A stretch of 64,000 nt of DNA, from positions 961,252 through 1,025,251 of the forward strand of contig CM035314.1 of assembly GCA_002900995.3 (NCBI GenBank), written 5' to 3'. This document shows, in pieces, positions 35,208 to 45,013 of the stretch. How positions within the stretch are numbered: the stretch's first letter is position 1; each line of letters starts with the position of its first letter. The translations under genes and the position numbers were made by a program. The DNA comes from Ganoderma boninense. Lineage: Eukaryota; Basidiomycota; Agaricomycetes; Polyporales; Polyporaceae. The notes under the pieces were generated by a model. The model was not told where the DNA came from. It was given only the letters and a program-made list of their open reading frames with translations, and did not search any database.

Positions 35208-36265
35208 AGCCTGCGCAGTAAAGGTTTTAGCTGCACTCGATAGGGGAGGACAACGACACGCAGTCCAGACTGCGAACCAATTTATCCACTCCAGGTCCGG
35301 CGTCAAGCACTGTACAGTGTGGACAAGTTGAACAGATTCGCAATCACAGCCTCGAGCCACCTATGACACCGACATCCGAGATGTCCCGGTGGGGCGGCAA
35401 AAGGACTGTGGTTCTTCGCTAGTATGACAACCGACGATCAGGGGCCAGCCGGAGGAGTGTACAGGATGTACGCCATGAACGATGGACACCATGGAGCGGA
35501 CGGTACGAGATGAACTCGGCCACTACCTACAGGGGAGAACAGGTCTATTGTCTAGACCTGAGACATTTTTAGGTTGAACGTGCTTACCTTGAGTGGTGGA
35601 GTGCGTGCACAAGACTATGTTGTTGTATGGTATCGCGATGTAAGCAGCCGATGTCATCGGAGGCGGAGAAACCCGACAACCGATGGCAAGAAGAATAAAT
35701 CGCTTAATAGGGGCCCGGATGAGGAAACTTCGAAACATTGGGACGAGAACCGTAGGCATGTACAACGAACCGCTACCGGTGCGGTCAGCTGTTGTCGTCA
35801 TAGGGCTACCTGCCATAACAGCTCATACCGTGAAGGTAACGGCATGTGGATAGCAACAGTGCAAACTCACACGTACAGACGCGGCTGTCTAGTAGCAATG
35901 TTAGCAAATATTGCCTCAGTGTTGGTGTTGTTGTGCAAAGGATAGCTGCGTACCGTATTACGCGCGAATGGGCACCCATGGCCTCGTGGATCAATGGCGC
36001 TCGATGCACGGGAGCAGCATAATCTATTGCCATTCGACGCTCTCACCGACCGCCCATGTTTAGTATCAAGCGCTCCCGGGAGTCCGCGCCATCGAACCTC
36101 CTCGATGGGACGTTCTTTCTCACACTCGGACACGCGCAACGCCCACCGGTGTCAGACACAGCTAGCGTTCTCCTTGCTTCCTAGACCGACCGTTCACAAC
36201 TGGTGCACTGAAGCCACATAACTGCGCGTACCATGGATATTAACATTAGATATTCATCGTTGCGC
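35208..36265. other. Intergenic, nothing recognised
   Basis: Upstream region of the R2 gene and downstream region of the orphan gene at 36,266. No recognisable gene or repeat. Confidence 0.4.
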
Positions 36266-37094
36266 CTAAGGTCTGGTTGCGAGACGGGTGACATGTAGCA
36301 ACTCGAACTGTAAAGCCCACCCCTCCGCCGTGTCGTGTACCCGAGACACACAAAGCTCGGTAAGCAAATAATCGCCAGGAAAAATATACGACCACGGAAT
36401 GTCAGCGCAATCGGCTCCATAAGCTAAATCTACCATGCAAGGCTAGCTAATACGTGAGGAAGACACGCAACCGAGCAGGATTAGGACTTACCCCATCGCG
36501 AGAAGCAATAGGACTGTCTACTTCAACGACCCGAGGAAAGTCACCTGGACGTTCCTGTTAGCAAGCCTGAAGACACCACTGAGCTGAGAACATCTTACTA
36601 GACACGGGCCTTGCGAACCCCGCAAGCAAATCCAGGGCCAAAATGTCATGGAGGGCCAAAGGAGACAGCGTGAGGGCGACATGGTTCTGGCTAACAACAT
36701 CTTCCCGAAGCGTGATAGCCGTGACCAAGGACGGCATGTAAAACGCAAACGGACGAGACCCGTGGTACAAGGTGTCCTGGTCACGGCTTCGATACCCCCA
36801 CGTGAGAGGCGGCCCAAGGCCTGATAGCGGGAGTACCCATGTACCCACTAAGTCGGGATGCGTATAAACCCGAAACGCACTGCATTGAAGTGAATAGAAG
36901 CATGAGCCAGATATAACAAGAAGGAAACACGCGCACTTTATGTCGTGGTCACACAGCCACTCTGTGTACCGCCTCTGGCGGACGACAATGATGCCTTCTT
37001 CGGTGGAGGACACGATACGCGGGTTGCCCGTCCTCGACCGGACAGTGTGCAACATCTGTCGCAGAACACCGATGAGGCGCTCTGTCCTAGACAT
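36266..37094 (-). CDS. Orphan family gene, copy 1
   Basis: Start at 37,094 (MSRTERLIGVLRQMLHTV). Exon 1 ends at DHDI|N and joins, in the same phase as the second copy, to AFRVYTHPDLVG. Exon 2 continues VLPLSGLGPPLTWGYRSRD, FYMPSLVTAITLRED and LALDLLAGFARP. Exon 3 is DFPRVVEVDSPIASRDG, and the last exon IPWSYIFPGDYLLTELCVSRV ... FELLHVTRLATRP ends at 36,266. All three intron positions match copy 2 at 47,305-48,136, so the model is well supported even though I do not recognise the family. There is no signal peptide and no membrane segment. Function unknown. Confidence 0.75.
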
Positions 37095-38185
37095 GAGGGG
37101 AGGATGGCGTGTAGTAGGAACAGCTCTTCTAATTTGTATGACCACAATCCGCAGGCCAGTGCCCGTATAATCTTTGTACCGCGAGTGGCTGGCCGGTTGG
37201 GTTCCCGGCACATCGGAGGTGACGGCGCCATGGTAAAAGTCAGTCCATGGATGGCACGCACCTGCAAGAGGGTTAGGAATAGGAAACGGTGAGTGCGGCA
37301 CACAACTATCTGAGATAAATGCAGAATACCTTCGAACGCCCCTTGTGGGACAGAGCGCGTTTGCGGCTTCGGGCGGAGGTACGGGTGGGGTGATATGCTG
37401 CGTCTTGTTTTGGCATGGCGATGAGGGGAACAGGAACAAGGTGATGTCAGCGAACGCGTTCAATAGGACCCGCCGACCCACACACAACCACTCGCGATGA
37501 TTCCCAGAAGATAATAGGATGCAGACGCAAGACTGCGCGTCATCGGAAGGCCGATTTGCTGGAACTTTCTTCGCCGGAGACTTCGGAACTTCTCGTACCT
37601 GCTGCAAAACAGTGACATAGGAGCAGATGTCATGGCAACGTACCTTGTTGTGAAAACTGTGTGTGGATGTAAGTGATGGTAAAACCGAGGTAAGGGGCGC
37701 ACTGCGTAGGGCACTCAGGGACGAGGTGGAGCCGCACTGCCTCACGTAAGCCCGCGCAGCGGCCCGACGCACCCTCCTGTCCCGATATAACGCGCGTCGA
37801 CGCCTATGGTGGTGATTTCAGCCATCCCCCTGGCCCGTTTGTACTCGTGCAGGAAAGCCGTCTTTTCACTCCTGCCATTCACCGTTGGAAAATTTCCTCG
37901 AGATGGAGTACACAGAACCAAATGGAATGTACATCCAGAGAATCGACAGTATGGCCTCTCATGGAATTGGTCAGTTTACTCGCTCGCTTTTGACTAGGGA
38001 GTGACGAGCTGACGCGTAGATCCTAATAGCTGCTAGTGATGCTCTAGACACGGCTTCGGCTACTAGAAGCACAGCAACCGGAGACGCCATTGTTGGGCAC
38101 GGCCTAGCGGAAGGTAGGCCTGTGGTTGTATATCTCCTCCGAGTACGTAGGTTAACGGGAGACATTAACAGCTGTCTATTATGAC
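37095..38185. other. Between orphan gene and Helitron frame
   Basis: Probably contains the Helitron 5' end, but I could not place its TC terminus. A long minus-strand frame that continues upstream of 37,094 to 37,772 looks like chance read-through of exon 1. Confidence 0.4.
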
Positions 38186-39358
38186 ATGCGGCAGGCACTC
38201 GTAGCTCCACCCGGACCAAACGGTGATATCGTCGCTGGTAAGTCAGCAACACGTCTTTGTCGCCGACTGGTTTGTGGCTTACAGTCACGTCGTGCAGGTC
38301 GTGTGCAAACAGTCACGAACGGAGACGTCACCATTGCGCGGTTCACAATCGACAGTGACGTTCTAGATTTTGGCTACATAGTAACCGGTGTCGTACGGAT
38401 TACAGATGACTTTGCGTGGACCGATGCCGCGCTAGAAGTTGGAGACATCGTCTTAAATGCGCCGCCTCACTCGATGATGACAGTATTTCGTTTGTGGCGG
38501 GTAAACGAACTTCGAGAACTTGCTCAAGCACACGACTTGCGCCTTCGAGCACGAGCATCCGCTTCAACTTTGATGGACATGCTGCAGAACCATTCGTGCG
38601 GTCGGCAATGCCGCACGGTCGTGGCGGTACTCCGTCCACTTCAACGTCCACGCCATGACAGACAAGTATCTCGGGCGCGGGAGGGGTTGATTCCGCAGGT
38701 ACGTACGACTAGTCACCCTTACACCCAGATCGCAAGCGAGGACCTCCGACGCACGATAATAGGAGAGTGGCAGGATGCGTTTTCTACTGATAAGTTTCAG
38801 ACTAGGGTTTGTGCGCCATGTGGACGGCGCGTATTGACCCGGCTGGTGGTCCAAGTCTCACCTTCTCAGTTTGACCTCTGCGTTCTTAGGAACGACGACT
38901 TGCCTCGTAAGGTTCTCCCGACGACATATAATCTAGCTGCATACGGAGAAGCCATTCTCGATCCCAAGGGGCTTGTGAATCGGGATAGCCTCGGGGACGT
39001 CCTGATGTGCCAAACGTGCCACCGGGAGCTTGTTACAAAGCGACGGATGCCACGGTTGTGTCTCGCGAACTGGCTATACTATGGACACGAAGAGCTACCA
39101 ACGAGGACGAAGGAGGCTTTTGGTGCTTCAACATTCACTGAACGGCAATTACTTGCGCGCGCACGTAATAGTAGGATATCGTTCCGTTTTTCAGAACTCA
39201 GGTCGTCGAAGACTCGGGGGGAAGGCACTGACTGTCGAACCGGACGTCGGGGCAAGACCTGGTCGCCAAGTCAGTTGTGTGTTAAGGGGAACGTCCTCGT
39301 AATGCCTCAGCAGTCAACTATTCTGAATAACGTGCTCCCCCCCCCCCGGAAATGGTAA
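38186..39358 (+). CDS. Helitron RepHel, N-terminal part
   Basis: A real ATG at 38,186 opens 390 codons. Residues about 97-137 resemble a SAP DNA-binding motif (VNELRELAQAHDLRLR). Residues about 215-345 form the cysteine-containing N-terminal region found in fungal Helitron proteins, with CAPCGRR, CQTCHREL, and then LCLANWLYYG and FTERQLLARARNSRI. The frame ends seven codons after the 11-C run at 39,337-39,347. With one more C it would run straight into the second frame, so this is not a separate gene. Function: the N-terminal portion of the protein that nicks and mobilises the Helitron. Confidence 0.82.
   Translation: MRQALVAPPGPNGDIVAGKSATRLCRRLVCGLQSRRAGRVQTVTNGDVTIARFTIDSDVLDFGYIVTGVVRITDDFAWTDAALEVGDIVLNAPPHSMMTVFRLWRVNELRELAQAHDLRLRARASASTLMDMLQNHSCGRQCRTVVAVLRPLQRPRHDRQVSRAREGLIPQVRTTSHPYTQIASEDLRRTIIGEWQDAFSTDKFQTRVCAPCGRRVLTRLVVQVSPSQFDLCVLRNDDLPRKVLPTTYNLAAYGEAILDPKGLVNRDSLGDVLMCQTCHRELVTKRRMPRLCLANWLYYGHEELPTRTKEAFGASTFTERQLLARARNSRISFRFSELRSSKTRGEGTDCRTGRRGKTWSPSQLCVKGNVLVMPQQSTILNNVLPPPRKW
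39337..39347 (+). other. 11-C homopolymer at the RepHel frame break
   Basis: Eleven consecutive C. Twelve would fuse the two RepHel frames (reading LPPPPEMV). The break is therefore either slippage in the genome or a consensus error. Confidence 0.85.
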
Positions 39359-42300
39359 GGGATACCGTGTGTGCCGTATATGTGGCGAAGGCGAGACCGA
39401 CGAAAGATAATATCGGCAAGTTGGGACCTATCCTCGCGAAGAAGTCACGGATGCTCAGCATGATCCAATTTCTTATCGCGGAGAACCCTCACTATGCATG
39501 CGACACGGACTTTCATGGGTTCAGCCAGCGGAACCTGGACGGTTTGTTTGGGCCAGGAACTGAAACCCAAGACGAAGGAATCCCATCCGGCCTGGATGTC
39601 GGATTTATTGAGGAAAGTGTTGCCACACGGTCGTCCATGTCTGGGTACTCTGACCGCGAGCCTCGAGAAATCGACGACTACCCGAGCCACAAAGACATGC
39701 TGATGGAAAATGTAGGCTACACGATGGGCGACGAGTCACCTCAGGCCTACCACACCATGAAACTCAGAGCCCTTTCACACTGCCTTGGGGGAGGGCGGTT
39801 GATTCGCTCGCTAGGCGGGGAAACGGTGGTACCAGATTTTGAGAACCCAAGCCTTTTGACGTGGCTTTTCCCTCACCTCGACCCATGGGGAATAGGCGGC
39901 TTCCACGAACCAGGCCGCCAAGTGCCAATAACGATGGAAGAGCAGCTAAATTATCTTCTTGAGCTCGACGATAACAGGTTCGAACGTGATCCTGATTTCG
40001 CGTTCGTATACTACAACATCCTACAAAAGAAGGCTGTGTGTGAATCTGTACGTTTCCGGGTGAAAGTATCCGAGCAGACACGAATTGTCCAAGAGCTTCT
40101 CAATGTGGAACAACCCCAGCTAGAACGGCTCATTCGCCACTTCAAGTTGGACTCGCGGTACATGCCGTCGTCGCCGGAAGATACATGTATTATGTCTCTA
40201 ATCAACAGCGTCGGGACATTACTCCATGATGTACCAGGGACGGCAGGCTATAAGTTGAAAATGCGCAATGAGATCAGGGCGCTAGTCAACATGCGAGGTA
40301 CACCGGCCTTCTTCATCACGTTAAACCCGTCGGACATAAAGCACCCTCTAGTACGCCTGCTTGCGGGAGATAATATATGTCTTGAAAACTTGGAAGCAGG
40401 CGAGGAGCTCGATGATTGGGATCGCAAGTTTATGGTTGCAGAACATCCCGCCGCATGTGCAAAGTTTTTCCATGAAATTATGTCGAAGTTCATACACATT
40501 GTTTTACGGTACGGTCGAAACGAGCGGGGCCTGCTAGGAGTGTGTACTGGATATTATGGGACTGTTGAAACCCAGGGCCGTGGGACACTACATTGTCATA
40601 TGTTGATATGGGTCCAGGGACATCCTTCACCACAAGAGATGAGGGACATGATGAGCGAATCGGCGACGTACGAAGCTGACATGTTTGCGTGGTTAGAAAG
40701 TCTCATCAAATGTGAATTACTCGGTACTGACATGCCCGTAAGTGAGTCCAATGGAGCATTGCAGCGCCCACGGCTGGAGCAACTCGCAGGTTATGTAGAC
40801 CCGGAAACCCGACTTGGACCGTCAATGTCGGGTCTCACACAGGCGAATTTTGCGATGCGGTTTGCATCAGACATGAACGATCTTGTAACCAACGCAAATT
40901 GGCACCAGCATACAGACACCTGCTGGAAATATTTGTCGCCGAAACAGCCTAGGACAGACGAGACGTGTAGGATGCGAATAGACGGGACAACTCGAAAACA
41001 GACATCTGTCGAAGAGGCCAGTGGATCCATTCTGCTTCGCAGACTCCACCCACGCATAGCAAGCTACAACAATGTTATCATATTCCTAATACGTGCAAAC
41101 ATGGAAATTAAGCACATTGGTTCAGGGGAGAAGGCGAAAGCTTTGATTTACTATATAACAGATTATATCACGAAGGCCTCCTTGCCAGCGCATGCAGGAC
41201 TGGCGGCCCTGCTCTACGCCATCAACAGATCTCGAGAGAAATATCAAGACGTGCCTAACTGGGACCATAGCAAACAAGCCGGAGCCCTTACCATGGTTGT
41301 GAATAGTATGATGGCAAGGCAAGAGATTCCTCACCAGCAAATCATGAGCTACCTTGTCGGTGGAGGAGATTCATATAAGAGCGACAAGTTTCGAGTCCTT
41401 TACTACGGGACTTTCGAACGACTAGTGCTTCGCCACTGGAACGATGCTGAGATCAACGGAGAGACTGGAGCAAGAGGCTCTAACTTACAGGGCAACAATG
41501 CCACCCCTGTACGAGACGATGAATCACCGGATGGCCTTTTCGCAACGGGGACCCCGCTGGATAGCATCAACTCCCTCCACAGGGACGACGATTCGGTAAC
41601 CCTAGTACTCGGGGCAGGTTCGATATCTGCAGTGAACCAGCAGCAAGATTACTTGTATCGGCCTGCCGTGTCACCTTTCGATGGAATGTGCCTATATGAA
41701 TACATCGGGTTGACAGAAAAAGTGATGAAAACTGGGGAGTCCCGGCGCGTTTCACGTAGGCAAGACGATGGTCCTGGTCATAGGACGAGAGGTCGGCCTG
41801 AAGAGCCTAGAGGCTCATTGAGTGCAATCCATCCACAGCATGAAAGCCATGTAATAAGGAAGCGTACGACGTGGGTTGTCCCTGTCGTCTTGGGTCATAG
41901 TGTCCCTCGCCCAGATCGAGGGCTTGAAGAGCGGGACCGGTGGGCGCGCACTATGCTGACTTTATTCATACCGTGGAGGCACCCTCGTGACCTGAAACAA
42001 GAAGGTGAGGCGTGGTACGCTGCTTATGAGAGATGTGTACATCTTATTCCTCGGGAGCATATGCAAATCATCCACAATATGAATGTCCTTACGGAGTGCA
42101 AGGAAGCCCGTGACAAGGCAAACCTCACGCTGAAACATACCGACGAGCCGGCCTCGCAGCCGACAGATTCTTCTGCCACACCACATCACGTAGACCTACA
42201 TGGTCCCGACGCCACTCGTGATGCAGCGCAGATGAGCAGCGACCCGCCGTGGATAGACAACGAAGAAGGGGTTGACCAAGGCACCGTCATTCACGAGTTA

Positions 42301-44196
42301 GATGCCGAGATTGGTACACGTTTTAGGCATGCCATTGACTCGCATTTCATAAACAAGGGTCTGGGAGGTGAGGGCTGTGAGCAACATGGATCTTCAATAG
42401 CATTTACGGAAGAACATAAAGCGGAGATTGAGGCTGACCGAACAATAATGCGCCAGTTAAAACGGAAACGACACCCCGAAGACACCGGGCCTGATTCTTC
42501 ACATCCTGGTGACAGGCGGGTACGACGTCGAGCCACGGGGGAACCTAGCATGGACACTATACGCCTTGGAGAAGGGAGTTCTTCGCACCATATCTCAAGC
42601 CCTACCGGCATAGGGTACGACCCCGACGATGTTATATCGCAAGTAGTCCTAGAAAAAAATCTCCAGTCAAATGCTGAACAGCTAAGAGCATTCGAAATAG
42701 TTGCCCACCATGCCGTAAAAGGAGGTCCTCAACTGATGATGTACATCGGGGGCGTTGGCGGAACAGGAAAATCACACGTCATCAATTCTATACTTCGGCT
42801 TTTTGACATCCTTGGAAAGCGCAAAAGTATCCTGGTAGCGGCGCCAACTGGTGTGGCCACGATCCTAATTGGCGGGCACACGATCCACTCGCTAACGTTC
42901 CTCCCAGATAAGCGTGGTCGAGATTTGCAAGAGTTGTGCTCGTTGTGGGAAGGAGTGGACTACTTGATTATAGACGAAGTATCTATGATAGGAGCGACGT
43001 TCATGAGTCAGATAAACTCCCGTCTCCAGCGAGCAAAGGGCTCCAACGAACAGGCTAGTGACGTACCATTTGGAGGTATTAACATCATATTTACCGGTGA
43101 TTTTGGACAACTTCGCCCTGTACGAGACCCGCCGCTATACAGCCACAGCCTCGTCCACGATCCCGGTCTGCAGAACTGTGAACAGAAAAAGAGCATCAGC
43201 GCACTAATGGGGGCATACTTGTGGCGTCTCGTCAACAAGGTCGTCATGCTAAAGGTCAACCAAAGGCAAGCTGGCGATAAGGTGTATGCCGACCTACTTG
43301 CTCGCATCCGGGAAGGGAATGCAAATACCGCGAAGGGCACCGCCGTTCCTGATTTCAACATCCTAAAGAGTCGCTATGCTGATCGCATTGACAGAGGCGG
43401 TGCCGCTGCGAACCAATTCTCAAACGCACCTGTCATCGTCGGAAGGAAAAAGATCCAGGACCTCTTGAATCTGCGGATACTGGGTCTCTACGCCCGAAAC
43501 ATGAATGCTACGGTCGATCTGTACCACGCGAGAGACAGAATAGCTGGGGAGGCGGTGGGACCTGAGTACCAGCAACCTTTATGGTCACTTTCGTCTACTA
43601 CCACTCATGACAGCCTCGGAAAGCTACCCATTTTCCCAGGCATGAAGGTTATGGTCCAGGAGAACCTCGCATTCACTAGTGGGGTCGTCAATGGCAGCGA
43701 AGGCACTGTTAAGGATATCGTTTACGAAGAAGAACATGGTAGGAGGTTCCCGGTTGTGGCATACGTCCACATCCCAGGCGCGGGTAACGTATGCACACAT
43801 GCGACCAACGACATAGTTCCCATCTTCCCAGAATGGACAACATTCCATTGGAAATGCACCGTTGGCGGCGTACTCACGAAGACGAGTGTCTCTAGGCTCC
43901 AGCTTCCACTCCTGCCGGCATATGCGTACACAGACTATAAATCCCAAGGTCGGTCACTTGATGCCGCGATAGTTGACCCGGGAAGTGCTGCGTCTTTGCA
44001 AGGGGCCTATGTCATGCTATCCAGGGTACGCGCACTAAGCGGATTGTGCATTCTAAGGCCATTCAGCCCGTCGAAGGTAGAACAGCGCCTGTCACAAGAA
44101 CTACGCTCAGAGCTGTCAAGACTGCAATTCCTCGACGACGAGACACGCAAAAACCACCAATCAGCGTACGTACCTGAAGACGCACTTGTCGACTAA
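39352..44196 (+). CDS. Helitron RepHel: HUH endonuclease and PIF1-type helicase
   Basis: 1,614 codons without interruption. The Rep domain has FFITLNPSDIKHP near residue 325, the HUH motif LHCHMLIW (His 414 and 416), and the two-tyrosine motif YYITDYITK (Tyr 601 and 605). After a variable acidic linker the SF1B helicase has Walker A GGVGGTGKS (about 1,133-1,141), APTGVATILI, Walker B IIDEVSM (about 1,206-1,212), FTGDFGQLRPV, and the C-terminal block YTDYKSQGRSLDAAIVD. The Rep nicks and religates single strands and the helicase unwinds during rolling-circle transposition. All catalytic residues I can check are intact, so only the upstream 11-C frame break argues against an autonomous element. 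Confidence 0.93.
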   Translation: MVRDTVCAVYVAKARPTKDNIGKLGPILAKKSRMLSMIQFLIAENPHYACDTDFHGFSQRNLDGLFGPGTETQDEGIPSGLDVGFIEESVATRSSMSGYSDREPREIDDYPSHKDMLMENVGYTMGDESPQAYHTMKLRALSHCLGGGRLIRSLGGETVVPDFENPSLLTWLFPHLDPWGIGGFHEPGRQVPITMEEQLNYLLELDDNRFERDPDFAFVYYNILQKKAVCESVRFRVKVSEQTRIVQELLNVEQPQLERLIRHFKLDSRYMPSSPEDTCIMSLINSVGTLLHDVPGTAGYKLKMRNEIRALVNMRGTPAFFITLNPSDIKHPLVRLLAGDNICLENLEAGEELDDWDRKFMVAEHPAACAKFFHEIMSKFIHIVLRYGRNERGLLGVCTGYYGTVETQGRGTLHCHMLIWVQGHPSPQEMRDMMSESATYEADMFAWLESLIKCELLGTDMPVSESNGALQRPRLEQLAGYVDPETRLGPSMSGLTQANFAMRFASDMNDLVTNANWHQHTDTCWKYLSPKQPRTDETCRMRIDGTTRKQTSVEEASGSILLRRLHPRIASYNNVIIFLIRANMEIKHIGSGEKAKALIYYITDYITKASLPAHAGLAALLYAINRSREKYQDVPNWDHSKQAGALTMVVNSMMARQEIPHQQIMSYLVGGGDSYKSDKFRVLYYGTFERLVLRHWNDAEINGETGARGSNLQGNNATPVRDDESPDGLFATGTPLDSINSLHRDDDSVTLVLGAGSISAVNQQQDYLYRPAVSPFDGMCLYEYIGLTEKVMKTGESRRVSRRQDDGPGHRTRGRPEEPRGSLSAIHPQHESHVIRKRTTWVVPVVLGHSVPRPDRGLEERDRWARTMLTLFIPWRHPRDLKQEGEAWYAAYERCVHLIPREHMQIIHNMNVLTECKEARDKANLTLKHTDEPASQPTDSSATPHHVDLHGPDATRDAAQMSSDPPWIDNEEGVDQGTVIHELDAEIGTRFRHAIDSHFINKGLGGEGCEQHGSSIAFTEEHKAEIEADRTIMRQLKRKRHPEDTGPDSSHPGDRRVRRRATGEPSMDTIRLGEGSSSHHISSPTGIGYDPDDVISQVVLEKNLQSNAEQLRAFEIVAHHAVKGGPQLMMYIGGVGGTGKSHVINSILRLFDILGKRKSILVAAPTGVATILIGGHTIHSLTFLPDKRGRDLQELCSLWEGVDYLIIDEVSMIGATFMSQINSRLQRAKGSNEQASDVPFGGINIIFTGDFGQLRPVRDPPLYSHSLVHDPGLQNCEQKKSISALMGAYLWRLVNKVVMLKVNQRQAGDKVYADLLARIREGNANTAKGTAVPDFNILKSRYADRIDRGGAAANQFSNAPVIVGRKKIQDLLNLRILGLYARNMNATVDLYHARDRIAGEAVGPEYQQPLWSLSSTTTHDSLGKLPIFPGMKVMVQENLAFTSGVVNGSEGTVKDIVYEEEHGRRFPVVAYVHIPGAGNVCTHATNDIVPIFPEWTTFHWKCTVGGVLTKTSVSRLQLPLLPAYAYTDYKSQGRSLDAAIVDPGSAASLQGAYVMLSRVRALSGLCILRPFSPSKVEQRLSQELRSELSRLQFLDDETRKNHQSAYVPEDALVD

Positions 44197-45013
44197 AAAT
44201 GCAGACTTGTCCAGCGACCCTATCCGCGATGTGCACAACCTTTCGGGCAAAGCAGATGAAGCGTCAGGATAAACCGTTGTTCAAGACTGCCACCCAAAAC
44301 AAACCTCCAAATGGAGCTTCCCATATCCACGAGACACCAGTGCGATGGTACAAAAAGCCGCTAGAGACGACTCAACACGGATAGATACGAACACCATGAT
44401 TGAGACAGAGACACTCTCAGCGCCTTCGTGCAGGGACATGATCAACACAGCGCCAATCGTGATAGGCGCCACGACAGCGTCTTCCGTTTGCCCCATACTT
44501 ACCGCGCAGGTCTTTCATGACTTCCCATCTCGCAACACCACACTGCTCCACGACAGCCAACGTAACACGAAGTGGCACTCCGTGTGTTCGGACCTCGCAG
44601 CAGATAGGTGCAATCCACAGAAACCAGGCACGATTTGGTGTAAACGTCGCCATCCCTACGCCCACGCCGTGGTCACCCATCCGCCATCAACAACCTCGCA
44701 TTCATTACGAAAACAGACAGCTCTACTTGTCCGGTATTTCACATGGTCATCATACGTGAACCACTCCAACAGTCATAGCCCGACCGAAACAAAACGCTTG
44801 AGTTACAAGGTCGGGAAATACTTCGCCTAGGACATACGGCAGGGCTTCTGAGACACGAGGGATGTCTCCCGTCGTCAAGGTGCGTCTTTCAGTCCGACGG
44901 CTTACAACGTCCCACCCAAAAAGCCATAAATTGAAAGCACGAATCCGCCCGATACCCATTCACACCAGAAATCGCGCTTCACGGCGCCAACGCATCCTCC
45001 TCCTCTTTCGCCT
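44197..45013. other. Helitron 3' side and gene upstream region
   Basis: Probably holds the Helitron 3' terminus. A plus-strand frame at 44,345-44,830 has no recognisable domain. A CCCGACC/GGTCGGG pair stands before CTAG at 44,826, but the loop is too long and no T follows, so the end is not called. Confidence 0.4.

Larger units (their letters stand above)
38186..44196 (+). mobile_element. Helitron (rolling-circle transposon), coding part
   Basis: Two overlapping frames (38,186-39,358 and 39,352-44,196) together make one RepHel protein of about 2,000 residues, with an HUH endonuclease and a PIF1-type helicase. The element ends (5' TC, 3' hairpin plus CTRR) were not identified, so the true extent is larger than given. 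Confidence 0.9.

Noticed and set aside
36518..37772. 404-codon continuous minus-strand protein
   Set aside because: Only the part from 37,094 down matches the second copy, and there the true product uses introns; the upstream part is chance read-through.
44790..44830. Helitron 3' end (CCCGACC...GGTCGGG followed by CTAG)
   Set aside because: The loop is about 24 nt, too long for a typical terminal hairpin, and the next base is G, not the T expected at the insertion site.
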